Source: Archilochus colubris (taxonomy: Eukaryota > Chordata > Aves > Apodiformes > Trochilidae). Taken from it: DNA of 64,000 bases. The translations under genes were made by a program, and so were the position numbers. The notes below the pieces were generated by a model. It was not told where the DNA came from. It did no database searches and worked only from the letters and a program-made list of their open reading frames with translations. The stretch is from positions 40,992,305-41,056,304 of the forward strand of contig CM041115.1 in the NCBI GenBank assembly GCA_023079485.1, given 5' to 3'. Shown piece by piece: positions 23,603 through 34,170 of this stretch (its first letter is position 1; every line of letters starts with the position of its first letter).

Positions 23603-25122
23603 GCATCACAGAATATTAGGGAGTGGAAGGGACCTTGAAAGACCATTGAGTCCAATCTCCCTAACAGTGCAGGATTGCTTAGTGTAGGTCACACAGGAAT
23701 GTGTCCAGGTGGGTTTTGAATGTCATCAGGAAAGGAGTCTTCACAACCTCACTGGACAGCCTGTTCCAGTGCTCTGTCAACCTCACAGTGAAAAAGCTTT
23801 TTCTTACATGTATGTGGAACCTACCATAATCCAGCTTGTACCCATTGAGCATTGCCCCTTGTCCTATCACTGGGCATTACTGAGAAGAGCCTTGCTCCAT
23901 CCTCCTGGCACTCACTCTTTATATATTTATAAGCCTTAAAGAGGTCACCCCTCTGTCTCCTCCTAGCTAAAGAGCCCCAGCTCCCTCAGCCTTTCCTCAT
24001 AAGGGAGATGTTCCACTCCCTTCAGCATCTTGGTCACATGGTGCTGGACTCTTTCAAGCAGTTCTCGGTCCTTCTTGAACTGAAAGGCTCAGAACTGGAC
24101 AAAATATTTCAAGATGTGGCCTCACCAGGGCAGAGTAGATGGGCAGGAGAACCTCTCTCCACCTACTAGCCACACTCTTTCTAATGCACCCCAGGATGCC
24201 ATTGGCCTTTTTGACCACAAGGGTACATTGCTGGCTCATGGTCATCCTTCTGTCCACGAGGACCTCCAGGTCCCTTTCCTCTGTGCTGCTCTCTAACAGG
24301 TCAGTCCCCTTCTTGTACTGGTACCTGGGATTGTTCTGTGCCAAATGCAAGACTCTATGTTTACCCTTGTTGTATGTCATTAAATTTCTCCCTACCCAAC
24401 CTTCTAGCCTGTCTAAGTCTCACTGAATGGCAGCACAGCCTTCCAGTGTATCAGCCACCACTCCCAGTTTTGTTGTTATCAGCAAGCTTGCTGACAGTTC
24501 AGTCTGTTTCCTCATCCAGGCCATTGAAGAGTATGTGGAATGGTACTGATCCCAGTACCTACTCCTGAGGGACTCCACTAGATACAGGCCTCCAACTAGA
24601 CTCTGTCCCATTGACCACAACTCTCTGTCTTCTTTCCTTTATCCAGTTCACAATCCATCTCACTGCCCAATTACCCAGATTGAATTTCCTCAGTTTAGCT
24701 GTGAGGGTGGTGTGGGAGACAGTGTCAAATGCTTTACTGAAATCTAGATAAACCACATCCACTGCACTACCACCATCTGTTCCCTGGTTTTGCATTCATA
24801 AAAGGCTATCAGGTTGATTAGTCATTACTTCCCCTTTGGAATGCCATGCTAAGTACTCCTAATGACCCTCTTGTCCTTGATATGCCTAGACACAGTGCCA
24901 AGGGTAAGATGTTCCATCACCTTTCCAGGGATGGAGTTGAGGCTGACTGCTCTGCAGTTACCAGGGTCCTTCCTCTTAGCCTTTTTGAATACTGAAGTGA
25001 CATTTGCTTTCCTCCAGAGCTCTCCTCTTCCCATGACTTACCAAAGATGATGGAGAGTGGCCCAGCAATGACTTCTTCCAGGTCCATCAGCACCTGCGAG
25101 TACATCCCGTAAGGACACATAG
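23603..25122 (-). mobile_element. CR1 LINE, 5'-truncated
   Basis: A minus-strand CR1 of about 1.5 kb. Its 3' end is at the left ('catcacagaatattagggag' near 23603, then 'ggaagggaccttgaaagacc'), and RT is read towards the left from about 25122. The 3' tail differs from the copies at 11478 and 16722, pointing to another CR1 subfamily. Its 5' limit falls in the early RT (VLMDLEEVIAGPLSIIF near 25085). Immediately beyond lies ordinary AT-rich DNA and a short CCCAT repeat. Confidence 0.93.
23679..25122 (-). pseudogene. CR1 ORF2 RT remnant
   Basis: RT remnant in several frames: DPGNCRAVSLNSIPGKVME (near 24970), [18 protein letters not shown] (near 24760, motif A intact), VVVNGTESSWRPVSSGVPQE (near 24620), NNPRYQYKKGTDLLESS (near 24335), MTMSQQCTLVVKKANGIL (near 24245) and [19 protein letters not shown] (near 24115). 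The region that should encode FADDTKL is decayed. Frameshifts separate the blocks, and the C-terminal part (23679-23870) reads FHIHVRKSFFTVRLTEHWN. Inactive. Confidence 0.88.
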
Positions 25123-25202
25123 ATTTATAAATGTCCAGATTGCTTAATTGATTCCTAACCCAGATCTTTGGTCAAAATCTGAATCTGAAGATTGGTTCTT
25201 CC

Positions 25203-25233
25203 AATCCCATTCCATCCCATCCTATCCCATCCC
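25203..25233. repeat. Short (TCCCA)n simple repeat
   Basis: About 31 bases of degenerate TCCCA/TCCAT units, about 80 bases beyond the 5' end of the minus CR1. Too short to imply satellite DNA. Confidence 0.8.
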
Positions 25234-27172
25234 AGTACTAACTGGAGTTAACAATGTAACCATTACATCTGATTTAGTCTGAGATTGAAGTGTGAATGCC
25301 AACACAGCATGAATAAACCCCTTTGCAAAATCTTTGCTCTGGACAGTCAAAACCACAATAAAAACAAAAAGAGAGGTCTGTGCTAGCTTTGGGTATATGT
25401 TGAAAATGATAGCCTAGGTTCAATGTGACAGCTGGTTTGTACACATGCTCATGGTAGCATGTGTCCTCACATAGTACAGTCACATCTACCTGATTACAGT
25501 CAGGCACTTCTGGTGTGAGGTCTTAATCTGACCGGTAAGGTTCTTTGATTAATAACAAGGACAGAAAATTTAGTTCTTGCAGAAAAGTAGTTTCCTTTGT
25601 GTACAGTTTGTGGGTAGATTGTAGATCTACTGTGGTCTACTGTGAGACCTGGGGCAAGAATTTCTCTCTCTCTAACATGTTCAATAACCAAAATGTAGGC
25701 TTCTTCAGGGGCAAAAGATATCAAAGAACTGCTCTTTAACCCCTCTACCTATGTTGCTTACAATAAAGACACGGTTTACCTTTTAATTTGAAAAAAATTG
25801 TTTGTGGTATGGTATCCCACTCAAACCATAAAATAACATCCAGGAGAGCAAATGTATGCATTAAGTATTTTGTGTTTTCAGTGTGTATTTAATTTTCACA
25901 TGAAGTCACAATTCAATATATATGCATCAAAAGGAGTCCAGCAGTTCTATTTAGTAAAGCATGCACTAACCTTGAACCTAAATGATCAATCACTCTTAGA
26001 ATGAACAAGCTGTATAATGGGATTCAGTTTGCTGGAAAACTCAATGTTGCATTTCTGAATTAAATATTTCAGCAATATAAAATATCTGTATATCATAATT
26101 GTAAACTGCTGAGTAAAAATTCCCCAGTAAAAGAATATCTTAATTTTTTTCCTGTTGGTAAGGAAATGTATGTCTGGGAACTAATGAAACATCACAGCAT
26201 TTCCATGAATAAAATAATGAATCTTAGATGGCTATAAAATGGCAGACTACTAAAATAATTCTAGATAATTTATTCTGTACTAGTAAAGTTTTTAAGATGG
26301 GTGATGTACAATAACATCAAAAACTACTGATTTTTTGGTTTAAATTTTTTTTTTTTTTTTTTTTTTTTTTGTAAAAGCAGACATATATCATTCTAAACTT
26401 TTATTCTGGGCTCCTCTGGTTGTCTGTATTTAAGGAAGAGACAGATTTTTCTTAAACTTTTTTACCTCTCAATGACATTCCTTTCCATGCTATCTCGTGT
26501 TCTGAGGGGGGCAAGCCATTTAATCATAGGTCATATGAATATTCTGACATTTAGGTTCCTAAGTATCCCTAAGATAGGATAAGGGTGCCATCATATATTT
26601 GGTGTATTGCAATTCATTTTTATTTTAAGTCATCTTAATTCCATTTCTCTATCCATCTGCTCTGTTATAGTTGGCCCTTTAAACGGTAGGTCTGAAATTT
26701 GTGTTAAATTCTATGTATGTGTTTAAAATATAACATAAATACATATATTTATATATGGTGGATTATCTCCTTAGAGGAACACTGTCAGCAAAGTTTTTAG
26801 GAGTGCTTTTGCATCCCATGCATTCTGATTCTCCAGGAGAAAGAGTGGACCATAATTTTGAGTGGACAACAGAAGACTACAAGGACATTAGTAATGATTC
26901 TGTGCATAGTTTTACATATCTTATAGTTGCAAAAGAACACAGCAGTGAGAGCTTTATTGTGTTTCATACCTTCTACTAGTGGTGTGTGATATATATATAT
27001 ATATATATATATGATCTCATAATTACGCTATACCCAGCTAACTTTGTTCCACAACATGTTTTCTATACCTGCTTGTTTTTTAAGGACAGTGACTTGACTA
27101 TGGGGGAGGTATGAAATTGAAATGACTACAAATTGCAAACTACTTTGAAAAGCTGTGTCTTCATTTTGACAC
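25234..27172. other. AT-rich stretch with poly-T and AT runs, no gene seen
   Basis: Contains an uninterrupted run of 26 T at 26345-26370 and an (AT)12 microsatellite at 26989-27012. A 74-codon frame at 26755-26979 has no recognisable domain. No repeat family was identified. Confidence 0.5.
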
Positions 27173-27755
27173 TGTACTGGTTTTGGCTGAGGTAGAGTTA
27201 ATTCTTTTCATAGTAGCTGATATAGAGCTATGTTTTGGATTTGTGCTGAAAATAGTGTTGATATCACACTATGTTTTGGTTATTGCTGAGCAGTGCTTAC
27301 AGAACATCAGAGCTTTTTCTGCTCTGCAGATTGCCCTGCCAGTAAGGAGACTGAAGGTGCAAAACTATCTGGGAGGGGACAAGGTTGGAACAGCTGACCC
27401 CAGCTGACCAAAGGAATACTCCGTGACCATATAGATATTTCATTCCATCATTCTCTGCAATAAAGCTGGGAATGATGTTGTCAAGAGGGCTACTGCTTGG
27501 AGACTGGCTGCATATTGGTCAGCTGGTAGTAAACAATTATTTTAATTTGCATCACTTGTATTATTTTCTTTTGTACTTGGGTCTTATTTTGCTCTCTCTC
27601 TCTCTCTTTTTTTCTTCTTCCTTTTCCAGAAGCATTGTAAAGGTTGTTATTATTTTTTAATTTCTTTTTAATTATTAAACTGTTGCTATCTCAACTCATT
27701 ATTTGCTCCTGGAGTCTCACTTTTACCCTTCCCATTCTTCTCCAAGGAAGAGGGG
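27173..27755 (+). mobile_element. LTR of an avian endogenous retrovirus, 3' end decayed
   Basis: Starts 'tgtactggttttggctgagg' and follows the same order of landmarks as the LTR at 21203-21794: 'ctatgttttggatttgtgct' near 27229, 'cagctgaccaaaggaatact' near 27401, an AATAAA signal near 27460 and ATTAAA near 27675. A CT-rich run lies at about 27593-27630. The usual end (ggttaaaccatgaca) is missing: the match fades after 'aaggaagag' near 27753. No retroviral coding sequence adjoins it. It is likely an old solo LTR of the same group as the first one. Confidence 0.83.
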
Positions 27756-30700
27756 AATGATCAAAAGCATCTTTAAAGCAAAACTTATTAGTTTGATGAG
27801 AGACTGAAGAAACACATAACTGTAGGGGACAATTTCCAGCTGTGATGGTGAACACTTGTAACTGCACTGGCTCTTCATCTTCTCCTTAGATACTGCAGTA
27901 CTTAATAAATTCACTTCCTTTGGCTGTTTTCTTGCATATCAGTTGACATTTGAGTGAGTAGTTACCCTGAACAAATCTATGGACAAATGCCTAATTCTCT
28001 ATGTACAAATAACAGCTGTAGAGCTGAATTCATGTTCAGTTTTAAAAATTGGAAATAGTATCATCATAAATGTAATGGTTAAAATTTAGACAATTTCCTC
28101 AGGATTGCTTTTATTTTTGTTTGTATGTATTTATTTATGTTTTTTTTTTAACCTCTGTACAGTTTTGATAAAATTGTGCTTATTTTATTTCATATGAAAA
28201 AGGTTATGATTGTTCTTTAGTCCCTGGGGTCCTTTTCCCGTAGATGTTGTGTGACCAGGCAAATTATTGTTGCATTTGTTTTCTTTATATAGTTCTATAT
28301 TTAAGACACAGTCCTGCAAAAGCAGTTTACTTCATCTAAGCTGATCATGAAGTAACTTGAAGATTTTAAGTATTACTAGTCTATTTCTTATGGATTTGAA
28401 AGCTAGAATTACATAAGCTTGCTTTGATACATACAGAGAAAATGTGAAAAATATTACTATGTGTTCCCATGCTCAGTGCCATAGCAGTAGGGCCTATTTA
28501 AACAATTTTAAAGCACTCTTTCTGTTGTGGACACCCACATTTGCACTCTTTTCACCCATGTTGGCACAATTATTTGTAGGTCTGTAGGGCAAATTCTATG
28601 AAGAAATAGAATTCATTAAAATAAATCCAGAAAAAAAATCACACAAGTGGCCAGATGTATTATTTTTTTAAATCCATCTCTGCTGATACAAGTTGCAGTG
28701 CATCAGTGGAAAGAATAATGTCAGTAGGGTTATGAGGGAAAGCTGCTGTAGTGTGAGGGCAGGAGGTGGGAACACCTTGGATGGCCCCCTGTCTGTCTGA
28801 ATTTGGGGAAGTTATTTACACTGTCAAATGTTGTGCTTTGAAGATAAAATTTTATCTTTAAAATATACCTCCTCTCATGTAAACATGTGCTTACTTTAGA
28901 TTGAATCAGCCTTGTGCATGTATATGCATGTATAAGGTTGTTTGTGTTTTCTGTGCTCACATAGTTTTTTATAAAGGAACTCTATGAGATTGGGAAGAGT
29001 AGAAAGTTTTCTGATAAATTGGCTAGGCAAAAAAAAAGTAGGAGACAAGCTAAGAAAGGACAATTATGCAAAGCCTGCTCTCTTTATTGTAGGTATATAT
29101 ATGAAGATAAAAGTAGAAGATTTAATTAGTTTCCTATTAATTTGAGAGTTTAAGGATGAATACATTTTGGTGTAAAGCATGAGGATTTCACTGCTTAACT
29201 TTTACAGGTCTCATAGAATTTATTTATTACTCCCAGGACAGTCAATTACACTGGCTTTTTAGCACAAACTTCCTGAACTGTAGCAATTAAAGCTGCATTG
29301 TAGTAGTCACAGTTCACTATATATATAGAGTAATATAAAATTTACAGGAACACTGATGCCTATAGCCTGAATTCCACCAAAAATATTTTGCTTAATGTTT
29401 GGTATTGGATAGCTGCCTGTCAACTCTTAGAGGCAATCAAAGAGAAACTCTGGACACAGAAACAACTCATCTGGATGTGGTTAGCTTCTTTAGGCTTTAG
29501 TCTTTTCACCACACTGTCTTGGTTGGTTGGGAGTGGGATTTTTATTTTTGTGGTGGGTTTTTTGAGGTTTTTTGGCCTTTTTTAACTTTTGTTTGTTTGT
29601 TTGTCTATTTTATTTTATTTCATTGCTATGGGGTTTTTGTTTGTTTGTTTTCCCAATCATTTTTTTCATGAAGAAATATACAGCTGTTCTTTCTCTAAAA
29701 CTGCTTTCCTAGTTTGTGCTTCAACAAATACTGTCTGAGCCTTGGAAAAATGCAACTATTCTATTGCTAAGAATTTCAATGTTTTCCATGCATTCAGCTG
29801 AAAATAGGTAAGACAGAAACTGGAGTTACATATATTCTCTTCATAGGCAGTACTTTTTGTTCTTTGTGCAGCTATTCCACAGCTATAAGATATTAAAGAA
29901 CTTTGGTTTATGACCTATTTTTCCTGTGACCACTTTATTCCAGCTGGTGCTGGGGAGTGCTTCTGCAAGACTCAATTTTTTCCTGCATTTGATTTCCTTG
30001 GTCCCTGTAGACTCATATTTCTTTTTACATGTAGATCTTTGTTATCTTTATTGTTTTACTGGAGCCATCACTTTTTTGCTCAAGGTCACAATCTTACTCT
30101 TATTTTGGCTGTGTGATACTGTGTTACATAGACTTTCTGCCTTCCCAATAATATTTAGACCTTACAGAAAATAGTTTCGGCTGAATTAATATCTGCTGGT
30201 ACTGGAAAATTACAATACAAAGGAGAAGCTGAGCACAGACGAAAAACAGGGGAGGAAAGGGATGTTTAAAGCCTAGTTAAAGCCTAGCATTGAAGTAGTC
30301 TATATTTTTTCTTCAAACTGGGCCCAAGAAGACAGCCTCCTCTGTGCTTTAGATACAGTCCTCCAAGTTTCAGAAGTATCTCCTCAGTTCAGCTGAACTA
30401 TTGTGGTCTGCAATTGAGAAATGCTCCAAAGCTGTATTTGTTTGCATATCTTAGCCTGACACCATCTTTTTAGCCATGTATAGGCTTTTCCTACATACAT
30501 TCTGATCCCAAGTATTTCTGCATTTTCCTTATTTCCTTTCACTTGACCATCAAACCATCACATCCCATTGTGCAAAGCTAGTAATATTGTACTTATTCTG
30601 AATTTTGTTGTTCAATTAGTATTTCAGACCTCCTGTTACAGGTGTGAGAAAAAGGAAGGGAAGTAGAATAAACAGGAAAATAACATCAGATTTTGTGCTT

Positions 30701-31168
30701 TGGCACATTTTTTCACAAGGCTTTTTTTTCATTTTTAAACGCTATTTTAAAAAAACATCATTAAAATGTATGCATTATGAAACAGAAAAAGTATAGTTTA
30801 CTAGTTTAGCATCTCTGCTTTGCAATGGGCTACTCTTGCTTATGTTGTAGGAAAAGTTTAAGCCTTGATAAACTGAACAGTTTTTGCCTGTTCAAAACAA
30901 ACATAACGAAAAGTTATAATTTTCAGAGGGAAAAAAAATGAAGTTTTGCAAAATATGGGTAGACTATATTGTATTCATTTACAGGAGAAGCAAAACTGGC
31001 AAGGAAGAGAAATACTGACTCCCAAGAAAAATGTTAAAAGAAGAGAGAATGTCATACATGCTTACACTCTGGTGATTTGCCTAGTTATTTGTCAATATCT
31101 TACATTGTCTTGATAAAGCATTTGTCACAGGGTTGGAAAGCCATTAAAATACATCAAAAGCATGGTAA
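27756..31168. other. AT-rich single-copy stretch, no gene seen
   Basis: No repeat family or exon recognised. Small TTTG-type simple runs occur at about 29589-29604 and 29637-29650. Open frames are short and often T-rich chance frames. Confidence 0.5.
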
Positions 31169-31192
31169 AATAATAATAATAACAATAATAAC

Positions 31193-31240
<48 letters not shown>

Positions 31241-31241
31241 T
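31169..31241. repeat. (AAT)n microsatellite
   Basis: About 73 bases of TAA/AAT units with two AAC interruptions in the left third and a long uninterrupted right part. It is the longest microsatellite in the window and likely to be length-polymorphic. Confidence 0.96.
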
Positions 31242-31544
31242 ACTGTAGAACAAAGACTAGGCCACATTCTGCTTCAATGTGCTTGCAGCACATACTGAGA
31301 TGCAGGATTTGGAAGAAAGCCTAGCAATGCTTTTTATTTTTTTAAATTTGACAGATAAGAGACATTCAGGGGCCAATTGTGACTTCTATGTTAATTTGAG
31401 TTCTCTAATGCCCTGAAGAGCTTAAGTCAAGATCCAGAATTAATACTAAGATGAAGGTTTGACAAGTAGCATGTTGGAGTTATGAAGACAAAGGAGATGA
31501 TCCAGTGGACTGGGCATATGTGGGTGGCAGATGCTGCAGCACCA

Positions 31545-31710
31545 CAAAACCACAGCATGGCTGGGGCTGGCTGGCACATCTGGAGACTGCACAGTCCCTC
31601 CACCAAGCAATCAAGGTCAGTAACAGGATGTTGTTCAGAGCCAGGCCCAGCTGGTATTTGGATATCTCCAAGGATGGAGATGTCACACCCTCTCTAACTT
31701 GTCTGTGTCT
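31545..31710 (-). mobile_element. CR1 LINE 3' UTR fragment
   Basis: A decayed minus-strand CR1 3' end. It follows the usual order: 'ctggctggcacatctggaga' (3' tail side), 'caccaagcaatcaaggtcag', and 'tatttggatatctccaagga' then 'tggagatgtcacaccctctc'. The terminal octamers are not visible. The match is partial and was judged by eye. Confidence 0.6.
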
Positions 31711-33814
31711 GTGTATAAGCACTGTCAGAGTATTAAGGCTTTGTTCTGATAAAAGTGTTTGAAAAAGAACCTGTAACTTGAGTTCAAAGTATGAGTGGGT
31801 TCCAGAGCTGATGACTTGAAAGCAAACATAATTCAGCAGTCGGTGTAATATTTAAGGCACAATGTAACATACACACAGTTTTATGTGTGTGTGTTACAAC
31901 CGTTCAAATTATTTTTCTGCTGTTAGTTAATTTACTTATAGCTCCAGTCTATTCTGTATCTCTGGTTAAGGATAGCATACAATATAATGTGAGCTAGAAA
32001 GAAAATAACTTTTTTCCCTTTCTCTTTTTCTGACTTCTGCTTATACCACAATTCTATCTGGTCTGTATGTGTGAGGGATTTATGAGTTCTGTAAGGTGCC
32101 ATGAAGTACTCTCATTACCCTTGAAAACTTAACACACAATCACTGCTCATTTTTCTGAGAGTCATCCAAGGTTTATTTTTGGCAAAGTAAATTCATTCCT
32201 TTTGCTGCTTAGCAAGAGGTTCATTTTTGGTTGACTCATGTTTTGATGTATTATAATCTTCTATAAAAGATTATATAAAAAAGAGTATATCCAACAGAAT
32301 GTTATGTTTCATGGCAAATTAGTAGCAGATATTTGAATGAAAAACATTCACCTCTTTGATTGTATTGGAGACTATGGATTGATTCAGAGCTTCTACACTT
32401 AAGACTGCTGCACAGTGGGGAAAAAGGAGATAATTTAAAACTACTCAGGGTCTATATGCTGTATACAATCTTCCTTGCGTGTTGACATGCCAGCTATCAC
32501 ACCTTAATAAAAACAGCAACCAGCTGCCTAGGATGCCATTAACAGAGCTAAAAAATCGCTTGTCTTCTTATTATACTCACAGAGGCTTAATGCCTTGTGT
32601 GATGTTTTCACAATATGAGTGCATTGCTGCATAGGAGGTGCTAGATCAGAAACTGATGCATCAGGCACCTCTCACAGGGAAAAACAGCAGAAAATAAGAA
32701 GAATTAGCACTGAACCACACTTGACTAATCAGAGTCTACCCCATGCTTAGCTGGTCTTAAATAACCTGCAAAATTGATTAAAGTTATGCTGATTAATATG
32801 AGATGAGGAACTGACCTGAAATCTTTGCTTAGGTAGCAGTGGAATGGCATTCTGTGATGCTGCTATAGCAATAAAACCATCTCAGGATGGATATGTTAGG
32901 CAGCATTACTTTCTTGTTTATTGTTTTGACTTGCTCTTCAGTTGCTGAGAAGGAGAACAGAGGTCAGTTGTAAAACTACGTATTTGATTTTACTTCTTTT
33001 TCTTGGAAGGGTTTCTGTCTTGCACCACATTCATTAAAATAAAAACAAAAAAACCCAAACAAACCAAAAAAACAGTCTAGAAACTATGAAAGTTAGTTAC
33101 ATGATGTTTTGTCAGCAACTTTTAAGTAGAACTCAATATAATTTACTATAGTTAAGCTGATGTGAACTGCAATGGTTCGGTTTATAACCGTTCCCTTTGA
33201 AACAATGCTTTCTAGAAATAATGAACTTAATATTTCTTTTTGTGGAGACAGAACAATGAAATTTCTTGTCATAAGATAAATACCTCAGAGTGTGTTTTCC
33301 TAGCTGGGCCACCATTTGTGGCAGGAAGTTAGCAGAACTTAGAGTGACAGATATCCTGCATAGTCCTCTATGGAGAATCTAAGAGACCAGATTCCACAAC
33401 TTACCTGTCCATACAGATCTTCCACTTCATGGTGCTGTCTGTGCCAGAAGTTTTTTGGAAGCATTTTGGTTCCCACTCTTGTGTTTTTGCAGTCAGTCTC
33501 ATTTCTAGTCTATCAAATCAGTCTGTGCATTTGTCTTGTATCCCTGTAAGGGCTTAGCAGGTAAAGGATGTCATACATATCATTATTCTCCAGACATGCT
33601 CACTAAAGGAATGTTCATCCAAATAGACTACTGTTTCTGTGTCATTGCATGAACCAGACAGAGTAAATTAAAAATAAATTATGCTTACTCAACATTCAGT
33701 GAAAGAGGAGTACACAGCACACTATGATACTAGTACTCAAAGATCATCCAGTGGAGTATTTGGTGGGAGACAATTGTTCATAACAATTTGTTCATTAGTT
33801 CTCAGGTCTCCCTG
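31711..33814. other. AT-rich single-copy stretch, possible regulatory or exon DNA
   Basis: No repeat recognised apart from an A-rich CAAA tract near 33045-33075. The part from about 32390 to 32970 is repeat-free, of more balanced composition, and ends in a candidate signal-peptide exon (32893-32962, listed separately). It would be a reasonable place to look for conserved noncoding sequence or a promoter, but the sequence alone does not prove it. Confidence 0.4.
32893..32962 (+). CDS. Candidate first coding exon with signal peptide (unproven)
   Basis: An ATG at 32893 opens 23 codons with a typical signal-peptide pattern: a short start, a hydrophobic core ITFLFIVLTCSSVA, then charged residues EKENR. 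The frame then meets GAG|GTCAGT, a fair splice donor with GT at 32963-32964, giving a phase-1 exon end. I do not recognise the protein, and no following exon was found in the window, so the gene, if real, would continue at a distance. Short hydrophobic frames ending near a GT occur by chance in T-rich DNA, so confidence is low. Confidence 0.2.
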
Positions 33815-33935
33815 CAGTCATGGGATGGTTTAGGCTGGAAAGCACCTTCAGAGATCATCTAGTTACCCCCTGCCACGGACAGGGCTACCTTCCATGAGAC
33901 CAGGTTGCTCAAAGGCCTGTCCAACCTGGGCGTAT
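33815..33935 (-). mobile_element. CR1 LINE 3' UTR fragment
   Basis: A short minus-strand CR1 tail: 'tgggatggtttaggctggaa', 'agatcatctagttacccc', 'gacagggctaccttccatga', 'gaccaggttgctcaaaggcc' in the usual order of the 3' UTR. It breaks off near 33935 at 'ccaacctgggcg'. Confidence 0.82.
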
Positions 33936-34123
33936 ATCTTAAAACCTGCAAGAGAGTGAGCTGAACAAGGGGTAGTCATACATCCAGGCAGCAACGAGGG
34001 CCAGCAATGCGTTTGGTGGTGTGAGCAGAGCATGTCCTGGACTGGATCTCTTGCCCTGTGGTGAGAGACTCTGGGGCCCATTCTGGTTCAGACAGTTTCA
34101 GGGATGTGCAACATTAACCCCAG

Positions 34124-34170
34124 AAGGGGATGAAGGAGGGGATGGAGGATGAGATGGAGGGGATGAAGGA
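34124..34170. repeat. Short GGGGATGAAGGA-type minisatellite
   Basis: About 47 bases of degenerate AGGGGATGAAGG / GGGATGGAGGAT units. The surrounding 33936-34370 is somewhat GC-richer than average and not identified. Confidence 0.75.

Noticed and set aside
26755..26979. 74-codon frame with mixed composition
   Set aside because: Protein-like at first sight, but no domain, splice sites or partner exons could be seen.
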